A DNA stretch of 64,000 nucleotides from Paraburkholderia sp. SOS3 (GTDB taxonomy: Bacteria; Pseudomonadota; Gammaproteobacteria; Burkholderiales; Burkholderiaceae): NCBI RefSeq assembly GCF_001922345.1, contig NZ_CP018812.1, forward strand, positions 930,001 to 994,000, read 5' to 3'. Below are positions 53,815 through 62,352 of the stretch, in pieces. The translations under genes and the position numbers were made by a program. The notes under the pieces were generated by a model that searched no databases, had not been told where the DNA came from, and saw only the letters and a list, made by a program, of their open reading frames with translations. How positions within the stretch are numbered: position 1 is the first letter of the stretch; every line of letters begins with the position of its first letter.

Positions 53815-54729
53815 ATGAGCCGCTCATCCTTCGTTAGCGGTGTGGCTGCGTCGTCGCCATCATCGTCTTCCGCGCAGCCGCGCTCGCGCAGCCCACTCGC
53901 AACGGCATGCGCGCGTTTCATGCGCAATCGCGCTGCTGTCGTTGCGCTTGCAACGTTGCTGGTGGTCGTGCTTGCGTGCTTCGTCGGTCCGCTGCTGCTG
54001 CCCAATAATGCGATCGACAACGACTGGTCGGCGATCAGCCTGCCGCCCACGTTGCAGGGCATGCACTGGTTCGGTACCGACGAAGTCGGCCGCGACCTGC
54101 TCGTGCGCACGCTCGAAGGCGGCCGCGTGTCGCTCGAGGTCGGCCTGCTCGGCACGTTCGTATCGGGATTCATCGGCGTGGCGTACGGCGCGATTGCCGG
54201 TTACGCCGGCGGCCGGACCGATTCGGCGATGATGCGTGTCGTCGACATGATGTATGCCATTCCGTACATGCTGATCGCGATCCTGATGATGACGCTGTTC
54301 GGACGTTCGTTTTACCTTGTGGTGCTGACGATCAGCGCGTTTTCGTGGCTCGATATGGCGCGTGTGGTACGCGGCCAGACACTGACGTTGCGCACGCGCG
54401 AATTCGTCGACGCGGCGCGCGCGACCGGCGTCAAGCCGCTCGCTATCATCGCGCGGCACATCGTGCCGAACCTGATCGGCGTGGTCGTCGTCTATGCGAG
54501 CATAACGGTGCCGGGCATCGTGCTGACCGAGTCGGTGCTGTCGTTTCTCGGTCTTGGCGTGCAGGAACCGATGACGAGCTGGGGCGTGCTCGTCGAAGAC
54601 GGCGCGCAGAAACTCGAAGCGATGCCCTGGCTGCTGCTATGCCCGGCAACGATGCTGTGTGTGACGCTCTATTGCGTGAGCTTTGTCGGTGACGGATTGC
54701 GCGACGCGTTCGATCCGAAGGAGCGTTGA
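53815..54729 (+). CDS. oppC: Oligopeptide ABC transporter permease OppC
   Basis: Inner-membrane permease, 304 aa, starting at 53815; the longer in-frame extension lies inside oppB and is rejected. An N-terminal Ser/Ala-rich cytosolic stretch precedes TM1 (RNRAAVVALATLLVVVLACF). Motifs: HWFGTDEVGRDLLVRTLEGG, the EAA loop FVDAARATGVKPLAIIARHI and ESVLSFLGLGVQEPMTSWG. It completes the membrane pore with OppB. Confidence 0.93.
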   Translation: MSRSSFVSGVAASSPSSSSAQPRSRSPLATACARFMRNRAAVVALATLLVVVLACFVGPLLLPNNAIDNDWSAISLPPTLQGMHWFGTDEVGRDLLVRTLEGGRVSLEVGLLGTFVSGFIGVAYGAIAGYAGGRTDSAMMRVVDMMYAIPYMLIAILMMTLFGRSFYLVVLTISAFSWLDMARVVRGQTLTLRTREFVDAARATGVKPLAIIARHIVPNLIGVVVVYASITVPGIVLTESVLSFLGLGVQEPMTSWGVLVEDGAQKLEAMPWLLLCPATMLCVTLYCVSFVGDGLRDAFDPKER

Positions 54730-54730
54730 C

Positions 54731-55722
54731 ATGGCGTTGCTGGAAGTGAGGAACCTTGGCGTGCGCTTTGGGCGTCACGACGGCGCGCCGGTCGATGCGG
54801 TGCAGGATGTGTCGTTTTCGCTGGAAAGCGGCCGCACGCTCGGCATCGTCGGCGAATCGGGGTCGGGCAAGAGCCAGACGGTGATGGCACTGCTTGGCCT
54901 GATCGCGTCGAACGGCGCGGTATCGGGTGAGGCGTCGTTTCGCGGGCAGAACCTGTTGAACCTGAATGCGCGTGATCTGAACCGCATTCGCGGCGATCGC
55001 ATCGCGATGATTTTCCAGGACCCGATGACGTCGCTCAATCCGTTTCTGACCGTCGAGCGGCAGATGACCGAGGCATTGCAACTGCATCGGCAGATGTCGC
55101 GACGCAAGGCGCGCGGTCTTGCAATCGAAGCGCTCGAGCGCGTACGCATTCCCGATGCGGCACGCCGCATCGGCATGTATCCGCACGAGTTCTCCGGCGG
55201 AATGCGCCAGCGCGTGATGATCGCGATGGCGTTGCTGTGCGAGCCCGATATTCTGATTGCCGATGAGCCGACCACGGCGCTCGACGTGACCGTGCAGGCG
55301 CAGATTATCGAATTGCTGCGCGAGCTCAATCGGGAGCGCGGCACCGCGATTGTCCTGATCACGCACGACATGGGCGTGGTGGCGGGCCTTTGCGACGACG
55401 TCATGGTGATGTATGCGGGCCGCACCGTCGAGCACGCGAGCGCGCGCGCATTGTTCGAGCGTCCGAGTCATCCGTACACGGTGGGACTGCTCGACGCATT
55501 GCCGCGTTTGACCGATGAAGGCGACGCCCCGCTGCGCACGATTCCCGGCAACCCGCCGCTGCCGGGCCTGGCCGGCGTCGGCTGTGCGTTTGCGCCGCGC
55601 TGTCCACATGCGGGCGAGGTGTGCCGCACCGAACGACCGGAATTGGTGACGTTCGAACGCGGATGGCGCGCGTGCCACAGAACGGTCGCTGAAATCGAGG
55701 GCTTACGGATGGGAGTGCAGGC

Positions 55723-55726
<4 letters not shown>
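54731..55726 (+). CDS. oppD: Oligopeptide ABC transporter ATP-binding protein OppD
   Basis: ABC ATPase, 331 aa, starting 1 nt after oppC. Walker A GESGSGKSQT, signature FSGGMRQRVMIAMAL, Walker B ILIADEPTTALDV and H-loop VLITHDMGVVAGL. The C-terminal oligopeptide domain has the Cys cluster CAFAPRCPHAGEVC that may bind an Fe-S centre. It overlaps oppF by ATGA. Confidence 0.93.
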
Positions 55727-56754
<1,028 letters not shown>

Positions 56755-56889
56755 CTTCGCATCGTTGCACGCCATATTGCGCCGATTTCGCTTGTCGGTG
56801 CCGTAAAGGAATATCCGCGTAGCAAGCCTGTTATCGCTTATGAATTTCCTGGCAGCAACGTCCGCCTGATTCTGCGCGAGGAACGATCA

Positions 56890-57537
56890 ATGGCCTACCC
56901 CGGATATCAGTACGTTCGCGACGACTCGCCTCGCGAACGGCCCACGGCCGGCATTGCGCGCGTGAAGCCATTCGATGCACCCGCGTTCGAGAAGGCCGTG
57001 ACGGCGTTGCTGACGGCAGCGGGCGTCGACATGGAAAGCGAACACGTGCGCATGTCCGCGCAGACCGTGCGCACGCTGTGGCAGCAGCGTTTGCTCGATG
57101 GCTACGATGTCGAGCCTGTCGATGCATTCGGCGCCGGTTTTGCCGATGCGCGCCGCGATGTCGTGATCATGCGCAGCATTACCGTGCATGGCATGTGTCC
57201 GCATCATCTGCTGCCGTTTCGCGGCGTTGCGCATATCGCGTATCTGCCGGGCGGGCGCCTTTATGGCTTTGGCGGCCTGACGCGGCTCGTCGATGCGGTG
57301 TGTCACCGGCTCGTCTACCAGGAGTGGGCAACCGATGCGATTGCAAATGCGCTGGTCACGCATGGCCATGCGCGCGGCGCGGCCTGTGTCATCGAAGCTG
57401 AACAGCTGTGTCAATTAATCGGCGAAGTGCGGCGCGGGGAGGAGCGGGTCGTGACGCAGTCGTTTGCAGGCGAATTTGCTAGCGATAGCGCTGCGCGCGC
57501 TGAATTTCTGCGGACGATCGGCGCACCCGGGGCGTAG
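56890..57537 (+). CDS. Divergent GTP cyclohydrolase I (FolE-like) protein
   Basis: A 215-aa FolE-fold protein. The zinc motif CPHHLLPFRG keeps Cys and His, the QE pair is kept (RLVYQEWATDAIANAL) and the third ligand Cys is in EAEQLCQLIG. Differences from standard FolE: the GLSKLARIVD loop is shortened to GLTRLVDAVC, and the EAEHLC His is Gln. GTP cyclohydrolase I makes dihydroneopterin triphosphate for folate and pterins; this copy may be a specialised paralogue. It is a single gene with a GAGGA-type RBS (GCGAGGAACGATCA). Confidence 0.72.
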   Translation: MAYPGYQYVRDDSPRERPTAGIARVKPFDAPAFEKAVTALLTAAGVDMESEHVRMSAQTVRTLWQQRLLDGYDVEPVDAFGAGFADARRDVVIMRSITVHGMCPHHLLPFRGVAHIAYLPGGRLYGFGGLTRLVDAVCHRLVYQEWATDAIANALVTHGHARGAACVIEAEQLCQLIGEVRRGEERVVTQSFAGEFASDSAARAEFLRTIGAPGA

Positions 57538-57632
57538 CGTGCCTGCCTGGTCGCGCGGCATCGCCGTGCTCGACCCTTGAAAAACAGCCGAGAGGCCCTG
57601 CATGTGCGAACCCATTTATCTGGAGCCATGCC

Positions 57633-58697
57633 ATGGGAAGCCGTCCCCGTTTTATCGACGATCTGTCGGGCGCGCCCGAGGCCGGGCTTGAACCGGCCAT
57701 CCATCGATCAGCCGGCCCCGAGCCGGCCTCGACGATTCTTTCCGCCTCGTTGGACGATGCGTTACTCGACGCCTACTCGCGCACGGTGATCGGCGCGCTC
57801 GACCGCGTGCGCCCGGCCGTGGTATTTATCGCCGTCGACCGGCGTCTGCCCGATGGCCGCACGGCGCGCGCCGGCACCGGCTCGGGTTTTCTGTTTACGC
57901 CGGACGGCTATCTGCTCACGAACAGCCACGTCGTGCACGGCGCGGCGCGTATTCACGTGACGCTAGCCGATGGGTCGCAGTTCGACGCCGATCTCGTCGG
58001 CGACGATCCGCACACCGATCTCGCGGTGCTGCGCATCGGCTCGGCCGAACCGTTGCCGCACGTCGAACTTGGCGATTCCGGCAAGCTGCGCGTGGGTCAG
58101 ATTGCGATTGCCGTCGGTAATCCGCTTGGGCTCGAGCAGACTGTCACGACTGGCGTGGTCTCCGCGCTCGGCCGCTCTTTGCGTGCGAATTCGGGGCGGA
58201 TGATTTACGACGTGATTCAAACCGACGCCGCATTAAATCCCGGCAATTCAGGTGGTCCGCTGATCAATTCGGCGGGGCAGGTGATCGGCGTGAACACCGC
58301 GATCATTCCAGGCGCGCAGGCGATTTGCTTTTCGACCGCGATCGATACCGCGAAGTGGGTAATCATGCAGATCTTCGCGCACGGCCGCGTGCGACGCGCT
58401 TATATCGGCGTGGCCGGCACGACGGTCGCGCTGCCGCGCCGCATGCAGCGCTATTTCGGTTTGACGTCCGACAGCGCGGTGCATGTGATGGAAGTCGTCA
58501 AGAGCAGCCCCGCCGCGTTGGCGGGCCTTCGGACCGATGACAGGATCGTGTCGATCGATGCGTTGCCCGTGGATGGGGTCGACACGCTGCAGCGAGTACT
58601 CGACGCCTCGCGGATCGACCGCGCGGTAAGCATGACGGTATTGCGCGGCGCACAGCGGCTCGAGCTGACCGTGACGCCGGTCGAGCAAACGGGCTGA
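57633..58697 (+). CDS. HtrA-family (S1C) serine protease without signal peptide
   Basis: Trypsin-like protease plus PDZ domain, 354 aa. The catalytic triad is clear: His in LLTNSHVVHG (about 95), Asp in PHTDLAVLRI (about 127), Ser in NPGNSGGPLIN (about 210). One PDZ domain covers about 255-350 (VMEVVKSSPAALAGLRTDDR). Unlike DegP/DegS, no signal peptide or membrane anchor is present: the first 50 residues are polar (MGSRPRFIDDLSGAPEAG). With TGGAG 7 nt before ATG 57633, the start seems right, so a cytosolic location is likely. Confidence 0.88.
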   Translation: MGSRPRFIDDLSGAPEAGLEPAIHRSAGPEPASTILSASLDDALLDAYSRTVIGALDRVRPAVVFIAVDRRLPDGRTARAGTGSGFLFTPDGYLLTNSHVVHGAARIHVTLADGSQFDADLVGDDPHTDLAVLRIGSAEPLPHVELGDSGKLRVGQIAIAVGNPLGLEQTVTTGVVSALGRSLRANSGRMIYDVIQTDAALNPGNSGGPLINSAGQVIGVNTAIIPGAQAICFSTAIDTAKWVIMQIFAHGRVRRAYIGVAGTTVALPRRMQRYFGLTSDSAVHVMEVVKSSPAALAGLRTDDRIVSIDALPVDGVDTLQRVLDASRIDRAVSMTVLRGAQRLELTVTPVEQTG

Positions 58698-58724
58698 CGC
58701 ATTGCGGTGCGGATGGAGGGGCCA

Positions 58725-59000
58725 TCACAGTGCCGCTTCGCGGTCGAGCAGCGTATCGAGGCGGCCCGATGCGTCGAGCGCCTGCAAATCGTCGTAGCCG
58801 CCGACGTGATACGCGCCGATATAGATCTGAGGCACCGTGCGGTGCACGTCGCGTTGCCATAACGCAACCGTCGACCCGTGCGTGCCGGCTACGCTGATTT
58901 CGTGAAGGCGCACGCCTTTGCGTTTCAAAAGTGCTTTGGCCGCCGTGCAGTATTCGCAGTCTGGCCGCGTGTAAATCGTGATCGAGTTCATGGCGTTCAT
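58725..59000 (-). CDS. Glutaredoxin (GrxC type) with CEYC active site
   Basis: A 91-aa thioredoxin-fold protein; starts at 59000 (MNAMNSITIYTR) or 58991 are both possible. The active site is RPDCEYCTAAK, so the usual Pro of CPYC is Glu. The cis-Pro (RTVPQIYIG) and the glutathione-binding GGYDDLQAL are kept. It converges with the HtrA-like gene (27 nt gap) and reduces disulfides or glutathione-mixed disulfides in the cytosol. Confidence 0.85.
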   Translation of the reverse strand: MNAMNSITIYTRPDCEYCTAAKALLKRKGVRLHEISVAGTHGSTVALWQRDVHRTVPQIYIGAYHVGGYDDLQALDASGRLDTLLDREAAL

Positions 59001-59179
59001 CATCCGGTCGAGCAAGCGCGCGTTCCCGCGAGTGAGTGGATGCCGTCACGTGGGTGACGGCTTGACTTCACTTTAGGCGCGCGCTGTATTCGCGTGAACC
59101 GCGTAACGGCTCATTTGCATGCTCGATCGGATCAATGCGCTCGGCCGCGTCGTATCGGCGCCGCGATCATGACCCGCCA

Positions 59180-60187
59180 TCACGACTCGGCGCTGTCCAT
59201 CTGCGCTTCATCGTCCTGTTTCGCCTGCGCATTGCCGCCCGATGTGCGCCAACGTGCAGGCGTAATGCCCGTGTGTCGCTTGAAGATACGCTGGAATGCG
59301 GCGTCCGATTGATAGCCGACTGTCTCGCCGATTTCCGCCACGGGCCGGGTCGTCTGCATCAGCAGACGTCCCGCGACCGTCATGCGGACTTCGGTCAGCA
59401 CGTCGGTTGCCGAGCGGCCGATCGCTTCCTGGAACTGCCGCACGAAAGTCGCGCGCGACATATTGCAGAGCGCGGCGAACTGATCGAGCGTCCACGGTTC
59501 GCCAGGTTTGTCAAACATCGCGATAATCGCCGGCTGCAGGCGCGGCCGGCCTGCGAGCGCGAGCAGTCCGTGCGGCGGCGCCGATGCTTCGGTGGCGAAA
59601 CGCAGTGTGAGGCCGAATAGCGCGGCCGACAGATGGTTGACGAGCGTCTCGCTGCCCGGGCCTTGGTCCGTGGCTTCTTCGCGCATGAGCTCGATGAGCC
59701 TTGTTAGTCGCGTGCCGGCGGTGGGTGACGCTCCGCCCGGATTCGCATCGCCTTGCGCGCCTGCATGTTGCGGTGTGCTATGGACGATGAGCCGTCCAGG
59801 CAAATGATCGCGCAGCAGACGGTCCGGCACTGCGCCGACCAGAAAACGTCCGCATAGCAGATCCGCGGTCACGTCCGGGTCTCCGCTCTCGACGATCAGC
59901 AGCGATTCGTTTCGTCTTTCGATGGCCGGCTTCGGCGATTTGCCGCTGCCGTCATGAATGCGATGCGCGCTGCCCGTGGGAAACAGCACGATATCGCCGG
60001 CGCTGATGCGCTCGGGCGGCCCATTGCCGTCCTCGACGATTGCCGTGCCTGAAAGCAGCACGTGATACGGAATCTCGCGCATGCCGGCGGTTTCTTCCTC
60101 GATGGCCCACGGTGCGCCGAAGTGGCAGCGTATTTCGAGCCGGCCGCTGACTGGCATCAGCGAAAGAAGACGGCTTAACAAATCCAT
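59180..60187 (-). CDS. AraC-family transcriptional regulator with cupin domain
   Basis: Regulator of 335 aa from ATG 60187 (the open frame upstream to 60355 has no similarity). N-terminal cupin-type domain (about 10-100: PYHVLLSGTAIVEDGNGPPE, ISAGDIVLFPTGSAHRIHDG). Two C-terminal helix-turn-helix motifs: WTLDQFAALCNMSRATFVRQ and VAEIGETVGYQSDAAFQRIF followed by KRHTGITPARWR. This cupin_6/AraC group often controls oxidoreductase genes; the target here is not evident. Confidence 0.9.
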   Translation of the reverse strand: MDLLSRLLSLMPVSGRLEIRCHFGAPWAIEEETAGMREIPYHVLLSGTAIVEDGNGPPERISAGDIVLFPTGSAHRIHDGSGKSPKPAIERRNESLLIVESGDPDVTADLLCGRFLVGAVPDRLLRDHLPGRLIVHSTPQHAGAQGDANPGGASPTAGTRLTRLIELMREEATDQGPGSETLVNHLSAALFGLTLRFATEASAPPHGLLALAGRPRLQPAIIAMFDKPGEPWTLDQFAALCNMSRATFVRQFQEAIGRSATDVLTEVRMTVAGRLLMQTTRPVAEIGETVGYQSDAAFQRIFKRHTGITPARWRTSGGNAQAKQDDEAQMDSAES

Positions 60188-60372
60188 AGGCGCCGCGTCT
60201 GTTCTGTTGTAGTGGTTCGGGAGTATGCACGCAATGCCGCGGACGCTGCGCCCGAGGTGCTGTACGCGGGGCAGCGGGTCAAAACGCGGCGATGGGCAAC
60301 GTGGTCCGATTCTACTGGAACGGATGACGGCGCGCAGCAAGGGCGCTGCGCGCAAGGCTACGAGTGAGGCGA

Positions 60373-61020
60373 CTAGTCGTCGCTATCCGACGGTTTGCCG
60401 CGGTGTGCCGCAGTGTGCCAGTGTCGCCGCGCATGGGATCGCGACGCGGGTACTGCCGCGGCGCTTGCTGCATTGGCCGTTTCATGCGTGATCGACGATG
60501 TTTCGGTAGCCCAACCGCCCTTGACGATGGCTCGCTGCAGCAATGACTGAGCCTCCGTATTGCCTTCCTGGATGGCGAGCACGCCACTTGCGGCGTCAAG
60601 CACGCAACTCCATTGCGATGAAGCCGCGCACGCGCGCGCACGAGCCAACGATGCATCGATGGTGGCGGTGGGCATTGCGGCGCTCCGCGTTGCGACGGCC
60701 GGCGCGCTGCTCGCCGCCGCGTCGTTGCCGCTGCCTGCATGCGGTTCGCGCATCTCACGCGCGGCGGTTTGCTGCGCGGCATCGTCGCGATCGGCTTGTT
60801 TGGGGCCGGTATGCTGGAAACCGATGACAGCTCCGAGAATCACGACGAAGCACACGATACTGAGTGCCGCGCTGCTGCCCGGTCCCCACGACATCCAGCG
60901 TAAGGCCGCTTTCTGCTGCGATGCCGGTGCGCTCGCCGCAGTGGCAGCCGTTGCGGCATTGGGTCCGGCTTGCACATTGCCTAATGTCGGCGTGTCTGAA
61001 GAAAGTCTGTCGGTACTCAC
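60373..61020 (-). CDS. Single-pass membrane protein with TPR-like C-terminal part, unknown function
   Basis: A 215-aa protein from GTG 61020 (CGGAG about 9 nt upstream). An Ala/Thr-rich cytosolic leader (about 1-40) is followed by one TM (SAALSIVCFVVILGAVIGFQ, about 48-67), an Ala/Ser-rich linker and a helical segment ARACAASSQWSCVLDAASGV, then LAIQEGNTEAQSLLQRAIVK, resembling one TPR unit. The His/Ser/Arg-rich tail is low-complexity. It lies 1.3 kb from pgaA; a helper role in exopolysaccharide secretion is conceivable but only from location. Confidence 0.6.
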   Translation of the reverse strand: MSTDRLSSDTPTLGNVQAGPNAATAATAASAPASQQKAALRWMSWGPGSSAALSIVCFVVILGAVIGFQHTGPKQADRDDAAQQTAAREMREPHAGSGNDAAASSAPAVATRSAAMPTATIDASLARARACAASSQWSCVLDAASGVLAIQEGNTEAQSLLQRAIVKGGWATETSSITHETANAASAAAVPASRSHARRHWHTAAHRGKPSDSDD

Positions 61021-61206
61021 GATGTTGCTCCGGCAGGCTAGCGCATCACGGCGGCAACGGTGGCAGTATGTCCCGGCTACGCCGGGACAACGCAGTTGCT
61101 TCTTCTTCTTGTGTACCGATGCGCGTACGACCTGTAAACGAGAGGCGGAATTCCCTGTGCGACGGCGGCGGCGCACAAACGACACCATCGGTGCACAGGG
61201 CGCGAA

Positions 61207-61719
61207 TTACCACTTGATCTGCGTATCAAACGTTCCTGTTTCGACAATTTCGAACTTCATTTCACCATGGTAGGTGCCTTCAATACGATAGCTCGCCGAC
61301 GGCACCGAGAACAGGCAGCGTGGCCCGCCCGCGACGAAATCCATCAGCACCCTGCCATGCCGTCGCAGGCGAACTGCTACGTCCGACAGCGGTGCGCCGT
61401 TCTGTTGCGCAACGAACGTGATGCCGAGGTTGAATGGATGCCTCGGATCAGGCGAAGTAACGGTTTTTTCAAAGCCTGCCTGCCCGCACACGTAGTACAG
61501 CATTTCTTGTGCTTCGGAGTTCGAGCCCGATGCGCTACCCGCTTCCGGCGAAGCCGCTGCGCTAGTGGACGCGTTTGGCATCGACACAGCAGGCGCGGGC
61601 GCATCCTGCGCGACTGCAATAGATGAGCCGCATAACGCAAAAGCAATGATGGCTAGCGAGTAAACCCGTCTCGCCGCCGTTGAACCTTGGTCTTTACTTG
61701 TATTTATGACAACGTGCAT
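61207..61719 (-). CDS. Exported protein of unknown function
   Basis: A 170-aa product starting at 61719 with AGGAGG 5 nt upstream. Signal peptide VYSLAIIAFALCGSSIAVAQ, then an Ala/Ser/Pro-rich linker to about 60 and a compact domain (about 62-170) with YYVCGQAGFEKTVTSPDPRH, GITFVAQQNGAPLSDVAVRL and GGPRCLFSVPSASYRIEGTY; its two Cys could form a disulfide. The domain looks like a small beta-sandwich. It is divergent from pgaA across 633 nt and upstream of the TPR-like membrane protein in the same direction. Confidence 0.65.
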   Translation of the reverse strand: MHVVINTSKDQGSTAARRVYSLAIIAFALCGSSIAVAQDAPAPAVSMPNASTSAAASPEAGSASGSNSEAQEMLYYVCGQAGFEKTVTSPDPRHPFNLGITFVAQQNGAPLSDVAVRLRRHGRVLMDFVAGGPRCLFSVPSASYRIEGTYHGEMKFEIVETGTFDTQIKW

Positions 61720-62352
61720 GACGACCTCCTGGGATCGTGGAAAGGAAAGCATAACGAACAGGGACTACAGAATGCAATCGAAAAGCGTCAGCAAAACAGT
61801 TCGGCTCGATGATAAGTGATGCATATTATCTTTATGGAACGGGAAACCGCTCATCATATTTCGTTGTAACTAAAGGTTTCCGCTTTGCGCCGATGAAACG
61901 ATTTGCGCGGACGCTTCGACATCTGGACACAACCATGAATCAAAAATGAAACATCTTCGACACGTCTGATAAAGCACAGAGGAGCTCGCCGGCAGCGACG
62001 CGGTCTGCGATGTTCAAGCGCGTCAAAGATAGTACGTTTGTCGGCCTTTGGCAGCAGAACGCTCGCCGTAGCGTGCGCTCTACCTCACAGGACGATCGTC
62101 ACTAACATGCTCGACATAAGCGAGTCTGTGCGCTGCTTCCGAATCGTCCGTATCAAGGCATTTACATGCGGGACCATTGATCGCCAAGTCAGATCGCCTT
62201 GCTCGGGGTTGTATCGCAAATGAAACGCAAGCATCGCGAAATGACTGCCAATCCCATTTCGTCTCGCGCATCGCGTGATGGTTACGCAATGGCACAGATG
62301 TCGCTTAACGTGCACGGTCTCGACTCCTTCAAGAAGCAGTCCTTTAGAACAA
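61720..62352. other. Divergent control region in front of pgaA
   Basis: 633 nt with no credible gene (short frames lack RBS). The part next to 61720-61990 is AT-richer than average and includes GATAA-N10-TTATC with an ATGCAT core (61812-61831). The region next to pgaA encodes only out-of-frame fragments. Promoters for both directions must be here; no terminator or RNA gene was recognised. Confidence 0.5.

Noticed and set aside
62278..62352. Start of pgaA at an upstream in-frame ATG (62278)
   Set aside because: The frame is open from there, but the added residues are Cys/Arg/Ser-rich, have no RBS and push the signal peptide far from the N-terminus.
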